Shown here one piece after another: positions 1 through 12,008 of a DNA stretch of 64,000 nt. The DNA comes from Unio delphinus. Lineage: Eukaryota; Mollusca; Bivalvia; Unionida; Unionidae. Each line of letters opens with the position of its first letter. The first letter of the stretch is position 1. The notes under the pieces are model-generated. The model was not told where the DNA came from. It did no database searches and saw only the letters and a program-made list of their open reading frames with translations. Location of the stretch: contig JAQISU010000163.1 of NCBI GenBank assembly GCA_029339505.1, positions 1,302,001 through 1,366,000 of the forward strand, in the 5' to 3' direction. A program made the position numbers and the translations under genes.

Positions 1-95
1 CAATTAGCTATGGACAAATTATTGTACATTATATAATTGATTTAGTATTCAATTAGCTATGGACAAATTATTGTACATTATATAATTGATTTAGT
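1..95. repeat. 49-bp tandem duplication
   Basis: A 49-bp AT-rich unit starting CAATTAGCTATGG is present almost twice at the window edge. The array may continue to the left of the window. No coding potential is seen. Confidence 0.85.
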
Positions 96-99
96 TCAA

Positions 100-520
100 T
101 GAAATGCTCACAGTAGTGTACAGCATAGAACAAGACCTGCTGGGCCATACAACACTGGCAGATCAGTGTACACTATACAGCCAGATCTGCTAAGACATAA
201 AGACCTTTAAAATCAGTATAAAATAGACAGCCACATCTGCTGACTCAGACAAAAAGACCTTGTATGTCAGTGTACATCATAAAACCAGATCTGCTGAGAT
301 GTAAAGACCTTGCAGATCAATGTACAACATACAGCCAGATCTGCTGAGATGTAAAGACCATGCAGATCAGTGTACAACATACAGCCAGATCTGCTGAGAT
401 GTAAAGACCATGCATATCAATGTACAACATAGATCTGCTGAGTCTTAAATACCTTTCAGACAGTGTAAAACATAAATCTGCTGAGACGTAAAGACCTTGC
501 AGATCAATCTAGAGCCACAT
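100..520. repeat. Degenerate ~50-bp minisatellite
   Basis: About eight diverged copies of a unit containing ACAGCCAGATCTGCTGAGA followed by GTAAAGACC. The clearest period is 50 bp (for example TGCAGATCA at 311 and 361). Copies at the edges are strongly diverged, so the array is old. Confidence 0.8.
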
Positions 521-779
521 TTCAAGTACTGGCTCAAGTTTTCCATGTTGACACAAAACATGGCCTCACCTTATCATTCAAGTAACTTATTTCACCTCGT
601 ACAGTAGAAAATCAAATTCCTTGTCCAAATTTTGGTTAGGTCTGGTTCTGGCATGCCAAGCAAAACAATCAAGATTACACTCTGCTTGCAATTGTAAGTT
701 GAATGTACAGAGTTGACTCAGATGTGCAGTGGTCAATGTAAGAGCAGGAATTTCAACATTGTTGCAAGTTGAATGTACA

Positions 780-1270
780 GTGTACATTCAGATTTGCTAG
801 AACTACAGGTCACAGTAAATCTTGGTCTGTGTTCTTACAAGTTCAAAGTAAAGCTTCATCAGAGCTTGATTGATTGAAGTTGAACACAGTATCGACTTTG
901 TTTTGCCAGCGATTTTTTTAACAGCAGATTTTCTACATTTTTGCTTGTTAAACATACAGTAAATTGCTGACCTTGATTTCATGTGATGGTAAATCATGGT
1001 CTACAATACTTTTATAAATTGAGCATGCAGTGTTGAATTTAATCTATCAGGGTTTGATATGACACCAGATCCTGGTCTAAATTTTTGTAAATTGATCAAT
1101 TCATGCAGTTTTGACACTAAACGGTCAGGGTTTAATGTAAAACCAGATTTTGGTCTACAGTTTTGTAAATTGATCATGCAGTGTTGACCCTGACTTAGCA
1201 TAGTTTGATGTGACATCAAATCTTGGTCTACGCTGATATAAATTAAGCATACAGAGTTGACATTGATCTG
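780..1270. repeat. Diverged ~70-bp repeat related to the upstream array
   Basis: Several poorly conserved copies of a unit with CATGCAGTGTTGA and CCAGATCTTGGTCTACA. Words are shared with the 50-bp array just upstream, suggesting a common origin. Short reading frames here are by-products of the repeat. Confidence 0.6.
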
Positions 1271-3340
1271 ACAACATGATGATTTTGATCTATACCGTTA
1301 GCGTTGTGGGTGTTTATTCTGTATACATAATAGCATTCCCTAATTATAACATGAGAGATACTTTTTTTTTAAAGTTTGTTGTTAAACTTTGTAAATCTGT
1401 CAGATATTTTATTCCCCACCATGCCAGCACTACCTTAGTGAGATGTCAAGAAATGAACTTGGTTTTCCATTTGTCATGGTAATAACCAATACTGTATCAA
1501 AAGCACCATTAAATTGGTCACCATGTCAGATGAGAAAGGAAAGTATGTATATTATTTGGCAACATTTGTTTATCACATTGTAGTGCATTAGTACTAGTAC
1601 ATATGTTAGTTACTGTAGATCTATCAGTAGAGAATAGTATTTTTGCTTTGTTTGGTTCTTGTCATTTATTTTTGTATTGCTATATTCTTATCAAGGAAGA
1701 TATATGCACAATTGTATTGATTTATTATTTGCACTTTGAAATATTTTGCATCAATGAAGTTACTGTACTAGTATGTATTGACAAAAATATTTCTATGAGT
1801 CACTTAATTTCTAAATTTGTTTAAATGTACCATGAATTACTAGTGTTTTTTTCTGAACTTTCATGACTTTAAATTTTATGTTTTGATAATTAAATTTGCT
1901 CACTTTTTATAAAACTAACTTGTGTGAAATTATGTCTAAGAATTATTTCAGTTAAACCAAAAGGTTGAAATAGTCTCTCATTATATGTGAATTTTTTTTG
2001 GTCTAAATTTTGTTTTACTTGACTGTTCTAATACATTCATGCATATTCTTTTCCTGAAAATGTTACTTTTTCCAATCCAGTCCATAGCAACTTGAACAAT
2101 TTTAAAAACTCGTCTTTTACACGATATGAACAAATTTATTTGAATACTTTGTTTTATTTTGATAACTGTACTTGAAAATGATGTCACATACATGATAGAC
2201 TTTGTGTTTTATCTCTTGCAGCATGCTGATATTTTTGTAACTTTTAAATGTTGGTGGTAAGCAAGTTTCATTGCAAAAGTCCACATTACCTCAGAAATTA
2301 TAAATTGGTCATTTTGCAGTACACTTTACCTTGGTATTTGAAATTTATGTCATTTTACAAATTGGTCATTTTGCAAAATACTTTTACCAAAGCATTAGAA
2401 AATTGGTCATTTTTTAAAATATTTTTTGTTGAGCAACAATGCAATATCTGACTTAAAAATGCTACCTTCTAATTTTATAGAAAATCATTATTTGTTCCCT
2501 TTTTTCTGCGTTCCTTCAGCATGCATTGGGGACATTCTGATTTGGTCATCTGTCTAAATGTACTTCTTCCATATATCTCTGTCTATATCAAGTCTGTCAT
2601 ACTTCCATCTGTCTATATGTAGTCTGTCCTACTGCCATATATTGTCCATCCATCCATCCATAGAAGTTTCTTAGCCTAACAGCAAAACAACTCATTGTAG
2701 AGCTGTTAAATCTGTTAGCCAATTTCTATTCTGATGTAGATGACCTGAATAGATTTTTCAGGCCAATATGTCAATATAGTTCTTTAACACATTTTTTAAC
2801 TTTTGGATCTCGAGACCTTCTGACTAAAGTCATCAGAGCATGATCAAGCAAAATCAACTTCAGGCTGATAAGTGAAATTTGATTCATTAATAGACTGCCG
2901 AAGTAAATTTGCACACTATTTTGCAGTAGTTTTTCACATTTAAATTCTTTGGTTTATGGTTGGACCATTCATGCACACGTTTTTGTCACACACAATTTAA
3001 ATTCTTTTGCTTTTGGTGGGACCCTGCATGCACACATTTTTCTCATGCAGATCTATTTTTTTGGGCAGTAAATATCTTAGAGACAGGACACTGATGTCAT
3101 GCTTTGTATTCTTGGGCCTCATGTCCCAAGGGAGACCACTATCCATGAACCTTTATCCCATGTCATTTTTAGTATCAAATGTTTTGCTCTTTCTTCACTT
3201 TTGCATTGTCACTTATTTATTATGCAATTTTAATTGCCATATGGTCAAATATGTTCCAGGTTTCACCCATTCAATTCTGTATTTTATATACATTGTTATC
3301 AAGTACATAATACTGAAGAAGGCAAGTGGTTCATGGGCAA
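1271..3340. other. AT-rich intergenic sequence, no gene seen
   Basis: No convincing exon, RNA gene or mobile element was recognised. Minor structure only: three spaced copies of AATTGGTCATTTTGCA-like sequence around 2300-2410, and a two-copy direct repeat around 2940-3045 sharing TTTAAATTCTTT and CATGCACAC. Confidence 0.5.
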
Positions 3341-3344
3341 TAAC

Positions 3345-3840
3345 GATAAATTCTAAGGTCATAGGCCTTCAGGCTAAACAGTTCGGGTCATGGGTTGTAA
3401 GGCTAAACAATTTGGGCCATGGGCCTTAAGGCTAAACAATTGGGCCATGGGCCTTAAGGCCAAACAACAGGTCATGGGCCTTAAGGCTAAACAATAGGTC
3501 ATGAGCCTTAATGCTAAATAATTGGATCATGGGCCTTAAGGCTAAATGCTAAGGTCATGGACTTCAAGGCTAAATGCTAGTCATGGGCTTTAAGGCTAAA
3601 CAATAGGTCATGGGCCTTGAGGCTAAACAATAGGTCATGGGCCTTGAGGCTAAACAATAGGTCATGGGCCTTAAGGCTAAATGCTAGTCATGGGCCTTAA
3701 GGCTAAACAATGGGTCATGGGCCTTAAGGCTAAATGCTAAGGTCATGGGCCTTAAGGCTAAACAAGCAGGTCTTGGGCCTTAAGCCTAAACAATCAGGTC
3801 ATGGGCCTTTATGCTAACAGTTAGGATCATGGGTGTTAAA
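3345..3840. repeat. ~26-bp minisatellite (GGTCATGGGCCTTAAGGCTAAACAAT)
   Basis: About 18 copies of a 22-27 bp unit built around CATGGGCCTTAAGGCTAAA. GGGCCTTAAGGC contains the palindrome GCCTTAAGGC, so every unit can form a short hairpin. Units vary in a short A/T-rich linker. Confidence 0.9.
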
Positions 3841-4254
3841 AGTGGGTATCGCATTTTTAGTGTTTTGGAAAGGTGTGAAATCTTGCTGATTTCCTAATCC
3901 AAAATAAAGTTGGTTTAGGATTATTAGGACTGAGATACAAGTGATATATTTAGTACATCCATCAGCAAGTTTTGTGTTTTATTTGATACAAGTGATATAT
4001 CTGGAAAAACATATAGAGATTTGCTTTTATTTCCAGAAAATCTGTCAAATTGATCACAAAAATGTAAGGAAATGCTTGATTGGCTTGCAGAAGATTTCCA
4101 GGTTTCATTTCCATTATTGCTCTTTTGACCATATTTTCGTGCTTTTCTTGAAGACCTGTGAGATATATCTGCCATGTCCTTGGTGTGCAAATCTATGTTC
4201 ACGGCTACTTGTGTTTTTAATATATTTCATATAATGCATGCTCACTTGCATGAA

Positions 4255-4610
4255 TGACTGTGACATCCTTGTATCTTGCTGATGTGAATCTTATAAGTGA
4301 CTGTGTGACATCCTTGTATTTTGTTAAATATGAATCAAATAAGTGACTGTGACATCCTTGTATCTTGCTGATGTGAATCAGATAAGTGACTGTGTGACAT
4401 CCTTGTATTTTGCTAATGTGAATCAAATAAGTGACTGACATCCTTGTATCTTGCTAATGTGAATCAAATAAGTAACTGTGTGACATCCTTGTATCTTGCT
4501 AATGTGAATCAAATAAGTGACTGTGTGACATCCTTGTATTTTGCTAATATGAATCAAATAAGTGACTGTGTGACATCCTTGTATCTTGCTAATGTGAATC
4601 AAATAATTTT
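4255..4610. repeat. 45-bp minisatellite
   Basis: About eight copies of a 41-45 bp unit (GACATCCTTGTATCTTGCTAA core followed by TGTGAATCAAATAAGTGACTG). The length change is loss of a GTGT. Open frames on both strands are repeat artefacts. Confidence 0.92.
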
Positions 4611-5395
4611 GACTCTGAAAGAAACTCAGATGATCATGGTGAAGATTCTCAGATTGATAAGCATTTGGACAGGGAACATCTGGCATGATGTCTGAAGAAT
4701 CGATCCTTCTAATATGCTATGTTAAAAAATACCACATGATAGTCAACAATCTATGAATTATCTAAACTTTCAATTTTAAAATGCCACATATTTTTAATGA
4801 CAAATATGGAGCAATTCATTTGGTTTCAGTAGTCTCCAACTGTTGCTTTGCTGTTGGTGTTGAACTAATTGTGATCTTAATTATTTAATATCAGATCCGA
4901 AGCATGGGGGTAGACCAGAGTAACCACTACGTGTATCCAAGGTCTTATTGGATAGAAACAGTAGGATATTCAGTGCAATACAAGATCTGTCATTGTTAGC
5001 TGTGTTGGCAGATCTATGTTGATACTGTCCAGTTGAGTGATGTAGTCAGTAGAAGCCTGTAATCACATTTTTCAGATATTAGTTTCTTCTAGTACCACTG
5101 ACAAAATCTTGTCCTGTTTTTGTTGTTATTTTGGTTTTTCTTATTAACAGTAGAATGTATATTTTGACTGTTGATACTGAATTTAGAAGTGGAACTGTTT
5201 TCAAGAAGACATCAAAAGTGCAAATTTTAAAATAAAATTATAAAATGGGTACAGAAATTCCATGGCAAGCACCATGGTGACATTTTTCACTTTTGGGATT
5301 TAAAAAAAAAAAAAAGAAAACTGGAAGTGCCAAGAAAAATTTGATGTCTGGAACATTGTCCATGCATTATAAGATGCTATGGGAAATTTTGTTGT
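4611..5395. other. Intergenic AT-rich sequence, nothing recognised
   Basis: No exon, RNA gene or mobile element could be supported. A 14-bp A-rich tract sits near 5300. Confidence 0.4.
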
Positions 5396-5397
5396 CA

Positions 5398-5570
5398 GGA
5401 GGTGTTATTAGAATAGTATAATAAGGGACATTATGTTGTCAGGTGTTATTAGAATAGTATAATAAGGGACATTATGTTGTCAGGTGTTATTAGAATAGTA
5501 TAATAAGGGACATTATGTTGTCAGGTGTTATTAGAATAGTATAATAAGGGACATTATGTTGTCAGGACAT
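5398..5570. repeat. 41-bp minisatellite, four copies
   Basis: Four nearly identical copies of a 41-bp unit containing ATTAGAATAGTATAATAAGG and GACATTATGTTGTCAGG. High identity suggests recent expansion. Confidence 0.92.
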
Positions 5571-5984
5571 GTTATTACACGTGTTTAGTATGGGACATTG
5601 TCATCAGGTTATTACTTTTGTATAGTATTGGAATATATATCACATATTAACCCAGGTACAGACATGTCATATGATTAGAGTTTTATTTAAGTTTCTCATG
5701 TACAAATAGTACATCTCATCTTATTTGTCTTGAAATAAAGGGTGAGAAAAATGTTATTTATTATTCTTATGATTAGATGTATTTGTATAGTTCTTTCACC
5801 TTGGCATTACATAATATGATTTGATGATATGTCTGGCATCCACTTAGTTCTTGAATGTCAAGCCTCCAGAAGAATGTTATTTTGGTCTTCCTCTCAAAAC
5901 CAATATCAAATAAGACAGCATCCTTGCTTTGAGGCCTTTTAAAATGATATGAAGTTTATAAAATTTTACAAGAATACGACAACC

Positions 5985-6160
5985 TACCATTATTGAACAT
6001 TGATGATCAGTTATTACTGGATTATGATAACGGGTTGCTACTGGAATATGATAGCCAGTTATTGCTGGAATATGATAACCTGTCACTACTGGAATATGAT
6101 AGCCAATTATTGCGGGAACATGATAATGTCTCACTACTGGAATATGATAGCCATTATCGC
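5985..6160. repeat. 24-bp minisatellite
   Basis: About seven copies of a 24-bp unit (CTGGAATATGATAGCCAGTT plus ATTG) with substitutions. The period is a multiple of three, so short repetitive frames are open on both strands. They have no non-repeat flanks and are not called as genes. Confidence 0.88.
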
Positions 6161-6906
6161 ATACATCAATCTTAATACATGTACACAGTAAATATCAGTG
6201 TCAGCATGTACACATAAATAATCTGGTCTAGTGCGTATCAGGACTTTAGAAACTAAAATACATTTCCAAGTTTTTAAAGTATTTTCGTTTCACGAGTCAT
6301 TAGCATAATATTTAAATTTGGGGTTGGAATTTTGTTTAAATTTCAGAGTATAAAGATAGAAAATTTGGGACTTTAAAACAAACTTTTAATCATGAGGGTA
6401 TTCCTGTATAATGGGTGCAAGTTCTTTTTAATCTAGTTATGAGTATCAAGTATCAGTACACAAAGCAAGAATCGAGTAATACAAAAGAACTATATATCAA
6501 AAGAAATAAAAGCATAAAAGAAAACATCGTTGATGCCAATAAGAGTAGATACAAAAAAATTTCTCCTTAGTTTTAATTGCTAGCTCTGTCATATGAAATC
6601 CATTTTCATACAGTTCACCACATTCTGCATTACCTCCTGTTTCTTTATGTAATATACATGTTCAACACATTTTTAAAATGTATCCCTCCCTTTAGCACAC
6701 TTACAAATCACAATTATAGAAATTTTTAAAACATATTTTCACCCATTCTAACCAGCTTCTTTTGAATATTTAAAACATGTTCCCTTTTGTATATCACATG
6801 CATGTCTATAGAGGACTAGAAAAATCATTTTGTCAGCGAACAGTTCTGACAGAATTTATGTCAATGTATAAAAAAAAAAAAGTAAAACAAAAAAGATAAC
6901 TGCATA
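6161..6906. other. 3' flank of the LDH2-family gene
   Basis: This is the stretch immediately beyond the predicted cleavage region of the minus-strand gene. It is AT-rich with an A-rich tract at about 6871-6882, which reads T-rich in the gene's direction, as expected of a downstream polyadenylation element. No other gene was recognised. Confidence 0.45.
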
Positions 6907-6912
6907 TTTATT
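6907..6912 (-). promoter_or_regulatory. Poly(A) signal AATAAA
   Basis: On the minus strand AATAAA lies only 13 nt after the TGA of the LDH2-family gene and is followed by T-rich sequence. If used, the 3' UTR would be only a few tens of nucleotides. Transcript data could show a more distal site. Confidence 0.5.
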
Positions 6913-6925
6913 GGACACTTCCAAG

Positions 6926-6973
6926 TCAAAGGGCTTTCATGGGCTCAACTCCTAGTTGCTCTGCAATATCATT
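6926..6973 (-). CDS. LDH2-family oxidoreductase, coding exon 12 (terminal)
   Basis: The acceptor reads TATCTTTGCAG on the minus strand, then 15 codons and TGA encode residues 342-356 (NDIAEQLGVEPMKAL). The acidic and hydrophobic C-terminal helix ending in a short basic and hydrophobic tail is typical of the family. Phase 0 matches the end of exon 11. The exon lies 5478 bp from exon 11 across an intron full of minisatellites and a Tigger relic, so gene finders could easily miss it. Confidence 0.88.
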   Translation of the reverse strand, partial: NDIAEQLGVEPMKAL

Positions 6974-7209
6974 CTGCAAAGATATAGATTTGTGTATGAA
7001 TATATGGGAAGGGTGAACTTGAATACAACACAGTGCAACACTCAACTTGAATACAACACAGCACAATACTCAACTTGAATAGAAAGAGTATAATCAGTAC
7101 ATTTATATTCATTTATGGTTTTTACTTCTTTTGTCAATTTAAATACAAACTACATTAATTGCTGAAAAATAATTTGAATTTGATCAAATATTAAAGAAAT
7201 GATGCATCT
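6974..7209 (-). other. 3' end of intron 11, plain sequence
   Basis: Intronic sequence between exon 12 and the 55-bp array. It contains a short imperfect direct repeat (CTTGAATACAACACAG) at about 7018-7080 and otherwise nothing recognisable. Confidence 0.5.
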
Positions 7210-7214
7210 TAATA

Positions 7215-8460
7215 CATATAAAGTAAAATCTGTCCAATGATACAAAATATGGGTCATTTAAATTATACCACGCTTCTCCATACAGACAAAAATGATACAA
7301 AATATGGGTCAGTTAAATTATACCACGCTTCTCCATACAGACACAAATGATACAAAATATGGGTCAGTTAAATTATACCATGCTTCTCCATACAGACACA
7401 ATTGATACAAAATATGGGTCAGTTAAATTATACCATGCTTCTCCATACAGACAAAAATGGAAGTAAAATCTGTCCAATGATACAAAATATGGGTCAGTTA
7501 AATTATACCATGCTTCTCCATACAGACACAAATGATACAAAATATGGGTCAGTTAAATTATACCATGCTTCTCCATACAGACACAAATGGAAGTAAAATC
7601 TGTCCAATGATACAAAATATGGGTCAGTTAAATTATACCATGCTTCTCCATACAGACAAAAATGATACAAAATATGAGTCAGTTAAATTATACCATGCTT
7701 CTCCATACACAAATGATACAAAATATGGGTCAGTTAAATTATACCATACTTCTCCGATACAAAATATGGGTCAGTTAAATTATACCATGCTTCTCCATAC
7801 AGACAAAAATGATACAAAATATGGGTCAGTTAAATTATACCATGCTTCTCCATACAGACAAAAATGGAAGTAAAATCTGTCCAATGATACAAAATATGGG
7901 TCAGTTAAATTATACCACGCTTCTCCATACAGACAAAAATGATACAAAATATGGGTCAGTTAAATTATACCACGCTTCTCCATAGACACAAATGATACAA
8001 AATATGGGTCAGTTAAATTATACCATGCTTCTCCATACAGACACAAATGATACAAAATATGGGTCAGTTAAATTATACCATGCTTCTCCATACAGACACA
8101 AATGATACAAAATATGGGTCAGTTAAATTATACCATGCTTCTCCAGACAAAAATGGAAGTAAAATCTGTCCAGTGATACAAAATATGGGTTAGTTAAATT
8201 ATACCATGCTTCTCCATACAGACAAAAATGGAAGTAAAATCTGTCCAATGATACAAAATATGGGTCAGTTAAATTATACCATGCTTCTCCATACAGACAA
8301 AAATGGAAGTAAAATCTGTCCAATGATACAAAATATGGGTCAGTTAAATTATACCACGCTACTCCATACAGACAAAAATGTAAGTAAAATCTGCCCAATG
8401 ATACAAGATATGGGTCAGTTAAATTATACTATGCTTCTCCATACAGACAAAAATGGGATG
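7215..8460. repeat. 55-bp / 75-bp minisatellite in intron 11
   Basis: About 21 copies of a 55-bp unit (GATACAAAATATGGGTCAGT, then TTAAATTATACC and a GCTTCTCCATACAGACA segment). Some copies carry an extra 20 bp (GGAAGTAAAATCTGTCC region), making 75-bp units. The two forms are interspersed. The array starts about 240 bp from terminal exon 12. Confidence 0.95.
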
Positions 8461-8524
8461 GGTAAATCATGCCACATTAGTAATATTTTGTTATTTCAAA
8501 TGACATCAATGATGTGATACTCCT

Positions 8525-9040
8525 GTTATCACAGACACATCTGTCATATGCCAATGATTGACAAGGCATGAGGCAATACATACATCTATTGTATGCCAAT
8601 ATTTGCCAAGCATTATGGATCAGGCAATAAAGACATCTGTCATATGCCAATGATGGACAAGGCATTAGGCATGAGGCAATACATACATCTATTGTATGCC
8701 AATATTTGCCAAGGCATTATGGATCAGGCAATATAGACATCTGTTATCTACCAATGATTGACAAGGCATTAGGAAATACATACATCTATTGTATGCCAAT
8801 ATATGTCAAGGCATTATGGATCAGGCAATAAAGACATCTGTTATCTGCCAATGATTGACAAGGCATTAGGCAATACATACATCTATTGCATGCCAATATA
8901 TGCCAAGGCATTATGGATCAGGCAATAAAGACATCTGTTGTGTGCCAATGTTTCACAAGACATTTGGGATAAGGAAATATATATGTCTGTTGTATGCTAT
9001 TGTCTGACGAGGCATTAGGGATCAGGCAATAGTTAAATCT
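8525..9040. repeat. Composite ~98-bp minisatellite in intron 11
   Basis: A higher-order dimer of two related subunits: one with TCATATGCCAATGATTGACA and one with TGTATGCCAATATTTGCC plus ATTATGGATCAGGCAATA. The latter word recurs near 8613, 8712, 8812 and 8909, giving a 98-100 bp higher-order period over about four to five copies, with decay at the right edge. Confidence 0.9.
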
Positions 9041-9149
9041 TGGGTTCAAATTCTTTCATAAGTGTTCCTGCAAATATTTCTATATGGCAAGGTGTTGCTA
9101 AGCGTCATTCTTGCAAGAACAATTATTAATTATATCCAAAAGATGTACA

Positions 9150-9530
9150 AAATGAATTTAAAATACAGGTATATGATGACTTTAAAATACCCTTAAAATA
9201 CAGGTATGCAATGATTTAAGATATCCTTAAAATACAAGACAGTATACAATGACTTTAAAATACCCTTACAATGCAGGTATGTAACAATTTAAAATATCCT
9301 TAAAATACAGGTATATGATGACTTTAAAATACCCTTAAAATACAGGCATGCAATGATTTAAGATATCCTTAAAATACAAGACAGTATACAACGACTTTAA
9401 AATACCCTTACAATGCAGGTATGTAACAATTTAAAATATCCTCAAAATACAGGTATGCAATGATTTTAAAATATCATTAAAATGCAGGTATGCAATAACT
9501 TTAAAATACCCTTTGAAATACAGTGCTGAA
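9150..9530. repeat. ~35-bp minisatellite with 141-bp higher-order repeat
   Basis: Subunits of about 35 bp (AAAATACAGGTATGCAATGA followed by TTTAAAATATCCTT) form a four-subunit block that recurs: GGTATATGATGACTT occurs at 9169 and 9310, a 141-bp period, about two and a half times. It lies in intron 11. Confidence 0.9.
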
Positions 9531-9954
9531 GGTAAAAATCATGACGCATCAATCTTGTTAAAACTAGTGTGGTGAAAATGAAAGTAACTTTGATCCACTC
9601 GTTAAATTCTGTCTTTATGACAACCAAACAATTTGTTAAGGAAGTGACAATGCTTTGTCTAGTTACATAATCAATAAAACTATTTACATGAGAACATTTA
9701 GTTTATGACTAATCATGGATGCAAGAACTGACACAGGATCAGGCTTTTAAAACTGTCCACAGTCTTCTAAGAATGAATTTCATATCTTGCAGTATAAAAG
9801 TCATGAAACTTCAAATGTGATTACACATTACAGTAAAATAATAAAAAAAGAGACGAACTGTCTTACATATTTGTCTAAAGGATATAAATTATATCAATTA
9901 AAAAAAATATATACTTTTTTATACAGTTTTATGTAGTGCAATGGCATTAGGGCC

Positions 9955-10230
9955 ATTAGGATATAAAGTATCCAACTTATGAATCCAATAAGTTTATTTT
10001 ACGAGTCTTATTGGATACAAAGTATCTAACTTATGAATCCAATAAGTTTATTTTACGAGTCTATTGGATACAAAGTATCTAACTTATGAATCCAATAAGT
10101 TTATTTTATGAGTCTATTGGATACAAAAAATCTAACATATGAATCCAATAAGTTTATTTTACGAATCTATTGGATACAAAGTATCTAACTTATGAATCCA
10201 ATAAGTTTATTTTACGAGTCTATTCATGTC
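9955..10230. repeat. 53-bp minisatellite with a hairpin in each unit
   Basis: Five copies of a 53-bp unit (TTGGATACAAAGTATCTAAC, then TTATGAATCCAATAAGTTTA and a TTTTACGAGTCTA tail). Each unit contains the inverted pair TTGGAT / ATCCAA, extending to CTTATTGGAT / ATCCAATAAG in the first full copy, so each can fold. It lies in intron 11. Confidence 0.92.
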
Positions 10231-11148
10231 ACAATGCACAATATCTATTGGCATGAAAGCAAAATCAAGTACTAAGTGATTATTGGTATTAAAGTGTGCT
10301 GAAATATTTGAGGAAAACAGAGAATCTCTGTATTTTCTTATATCAAAGCGATGATTATTCATTCTCTTAGAAGCTTGTTAAAGTGATTGTCCAACAATTT
10401 GCAGGTTACATTTTTTATAGGTTATCAAAGATAAAAAAATAACATCAGTTGATATGCAGTTAGTTTTATAATGTAGATAAAATACTTCTTTTGTATTGGG
10501 CACTACTAAATGAAGCACTTTCTCCTATGTTTGCACATTGAGAGCAGGATGTTTGTTACACATTTATTATTTCTAAATATTATTTTAAACTTTTTAACAA
10601 TAACTACCTTTTATATATAAAAAAAGTCCTGCCTTTATCTTCTGGTTCATAAATAAATATTTATCAGTTAAACATTTATTATTTTGACAACTAAATTCAT
10701 TATTTAGCACATAAATATTGGCATTGTTGTTGTATCTTTTAACACACTGCATGAACAGTCATAACAAAAGTAAGGTTACTTCATTAATCTGGTAAAATAT
10801 TAGACTAAATTCTCATATTTACATATATTATTAAAGAACAAATAATGAACTTTAAAGAAATAAATAACCATTCTACAATTCAATGATTGTTCAACAAATT
10901 ATTGTTAAAGGATCTATGAGTACTTATTTAGTTCCCTTTAGGTGTTGTGGACTAATGTTTTGTTTCCTGCATCACATGATAGGATTTTAACCAATAAAAA
11001 TGCTGGTGTTGTTATAAGCTGATGTGACAGATGACAGAAATAAGTACATTTTATTCAAGCCCTCATGAATTGCCTGATCTGTGTAAAGCATTTGTAGAAT
11101 GAAACCTAAAAAATAACCAATATGCTTTTCTTGGTAGAGATACGATTA
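10231..11148 (-). other. Intron 11, AT-rich, nothing recognised
   Basis: No exon-like open frame with splice sites, RNA gene or repeat array was identified between the 53-bp minisatellite and the Tigger-like element. Confidence 0.45.
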
Positions 11149-12008
11149 CAGTGGTACCTCAGGTTACGAACGCCTCAGGTCACGAACAATTCGGGTTACG
11201 AACAACAACTTTGAAATTTTTTTGTCTCGGGTAATGAACAGTGCCTCGGGTTACGAACGAAGGCGAGAGAGAGAGAGAGCAAGGTTTAACGTTGGAGACA
11301 AACGATCGCATACAGTACAAACGAAGGCCACGCAGTACTAACATCGCTTAGCGCTAACCTAGTAGCCTAGTTTTGCACGCGTGCGCAGCCTCGCTTTCAT
11401 TGACCTTACTACACAGCAGTAAAAGTAGCAGTCGTCCGATGATGAGGAGCCAGTGACCGTTTCAACTGCCAATATTAAAGAAATTTGCAGCAAGTGGGCA
11501 GACGTCGAAGACTTCATTGTGAACCATCATCTCCAAACAAACTTGTTGCTAACAGGGCAGTAAACCTGATGAATGATAATGCGATGGCCCACTTCAGAAA
11601 GATTCTCCAGCAAAGGAAGCGACAAATTTCCCTTGATAGTTTCTTGGTGCAGAAAGATTCCCAGTTAGCTGCCAAGAAACAGTGACAAGAAACTCCTGAA
11701 ACTAATGATTCAGAATAGCAAACAAAGTGACAAATTTCCCATGATCGTTTTCTTGGTAAGAAAGATAGACTAAATCTTTTTTTATTTTACATTTAATTTA
11801 TTTTGTTTTCTTTTTATTTAATATGTGAAGTACACGTTTTCTTTGCATATTATCATGTAAACGACTGGATGTTAATAAAAAAGAGCGATTCTTTCATCTT
11901 GAAACGGATTGTCTCTATTTCATTGATTTCAATGTTTCGGGTTACGAACGTTTCGGGTTACGAACCGAGTTCTGGAACGAATTAAGTTCGTAACCTGAGG
12001 TACCACTG
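11149..12008 (+). mobile_element. Tigger/pogo-like DNA transposon, non-autonomous (860 bp)
   Basis: Perfect terminal inverted repeats of at least 22 bp begin CAGTGGTACCTCAGG and end CCTGAGGTACCACTG. They are flanked by TA on both sides (11147-11148 and 12009-12010), the Tc1/mariner/pogo target. The interior near 11420-11685 retains a fragment resembling the C-terminal tail of Tigger transposases, on the + strand. The N-terminal and catalytic parts are absent, so it is a deletion derivative. Subterminal GGTTACGAAC-type motifs recur several times at both ends. It sits in intron 11, antisense to the host gene. Confidence 0.88.
11420..11685 (+). pseudogene. Tigger transposase C-terminal remnant
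   Basis: Two overlapping frames give an acidic segment (SSDDEEPV...) and then NLMNDNAMAHFRKILQQR with SLDSFLVQK, which I recognise as the Tigger/jerky-type transposase C-terminus. A frameshift near 11525-11540 separates the parts, and the segment ends at TGA at 11683-11685. The DDE catalytic core is missing. Family recognition is from memory, not a search. Confidence 0.65.
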
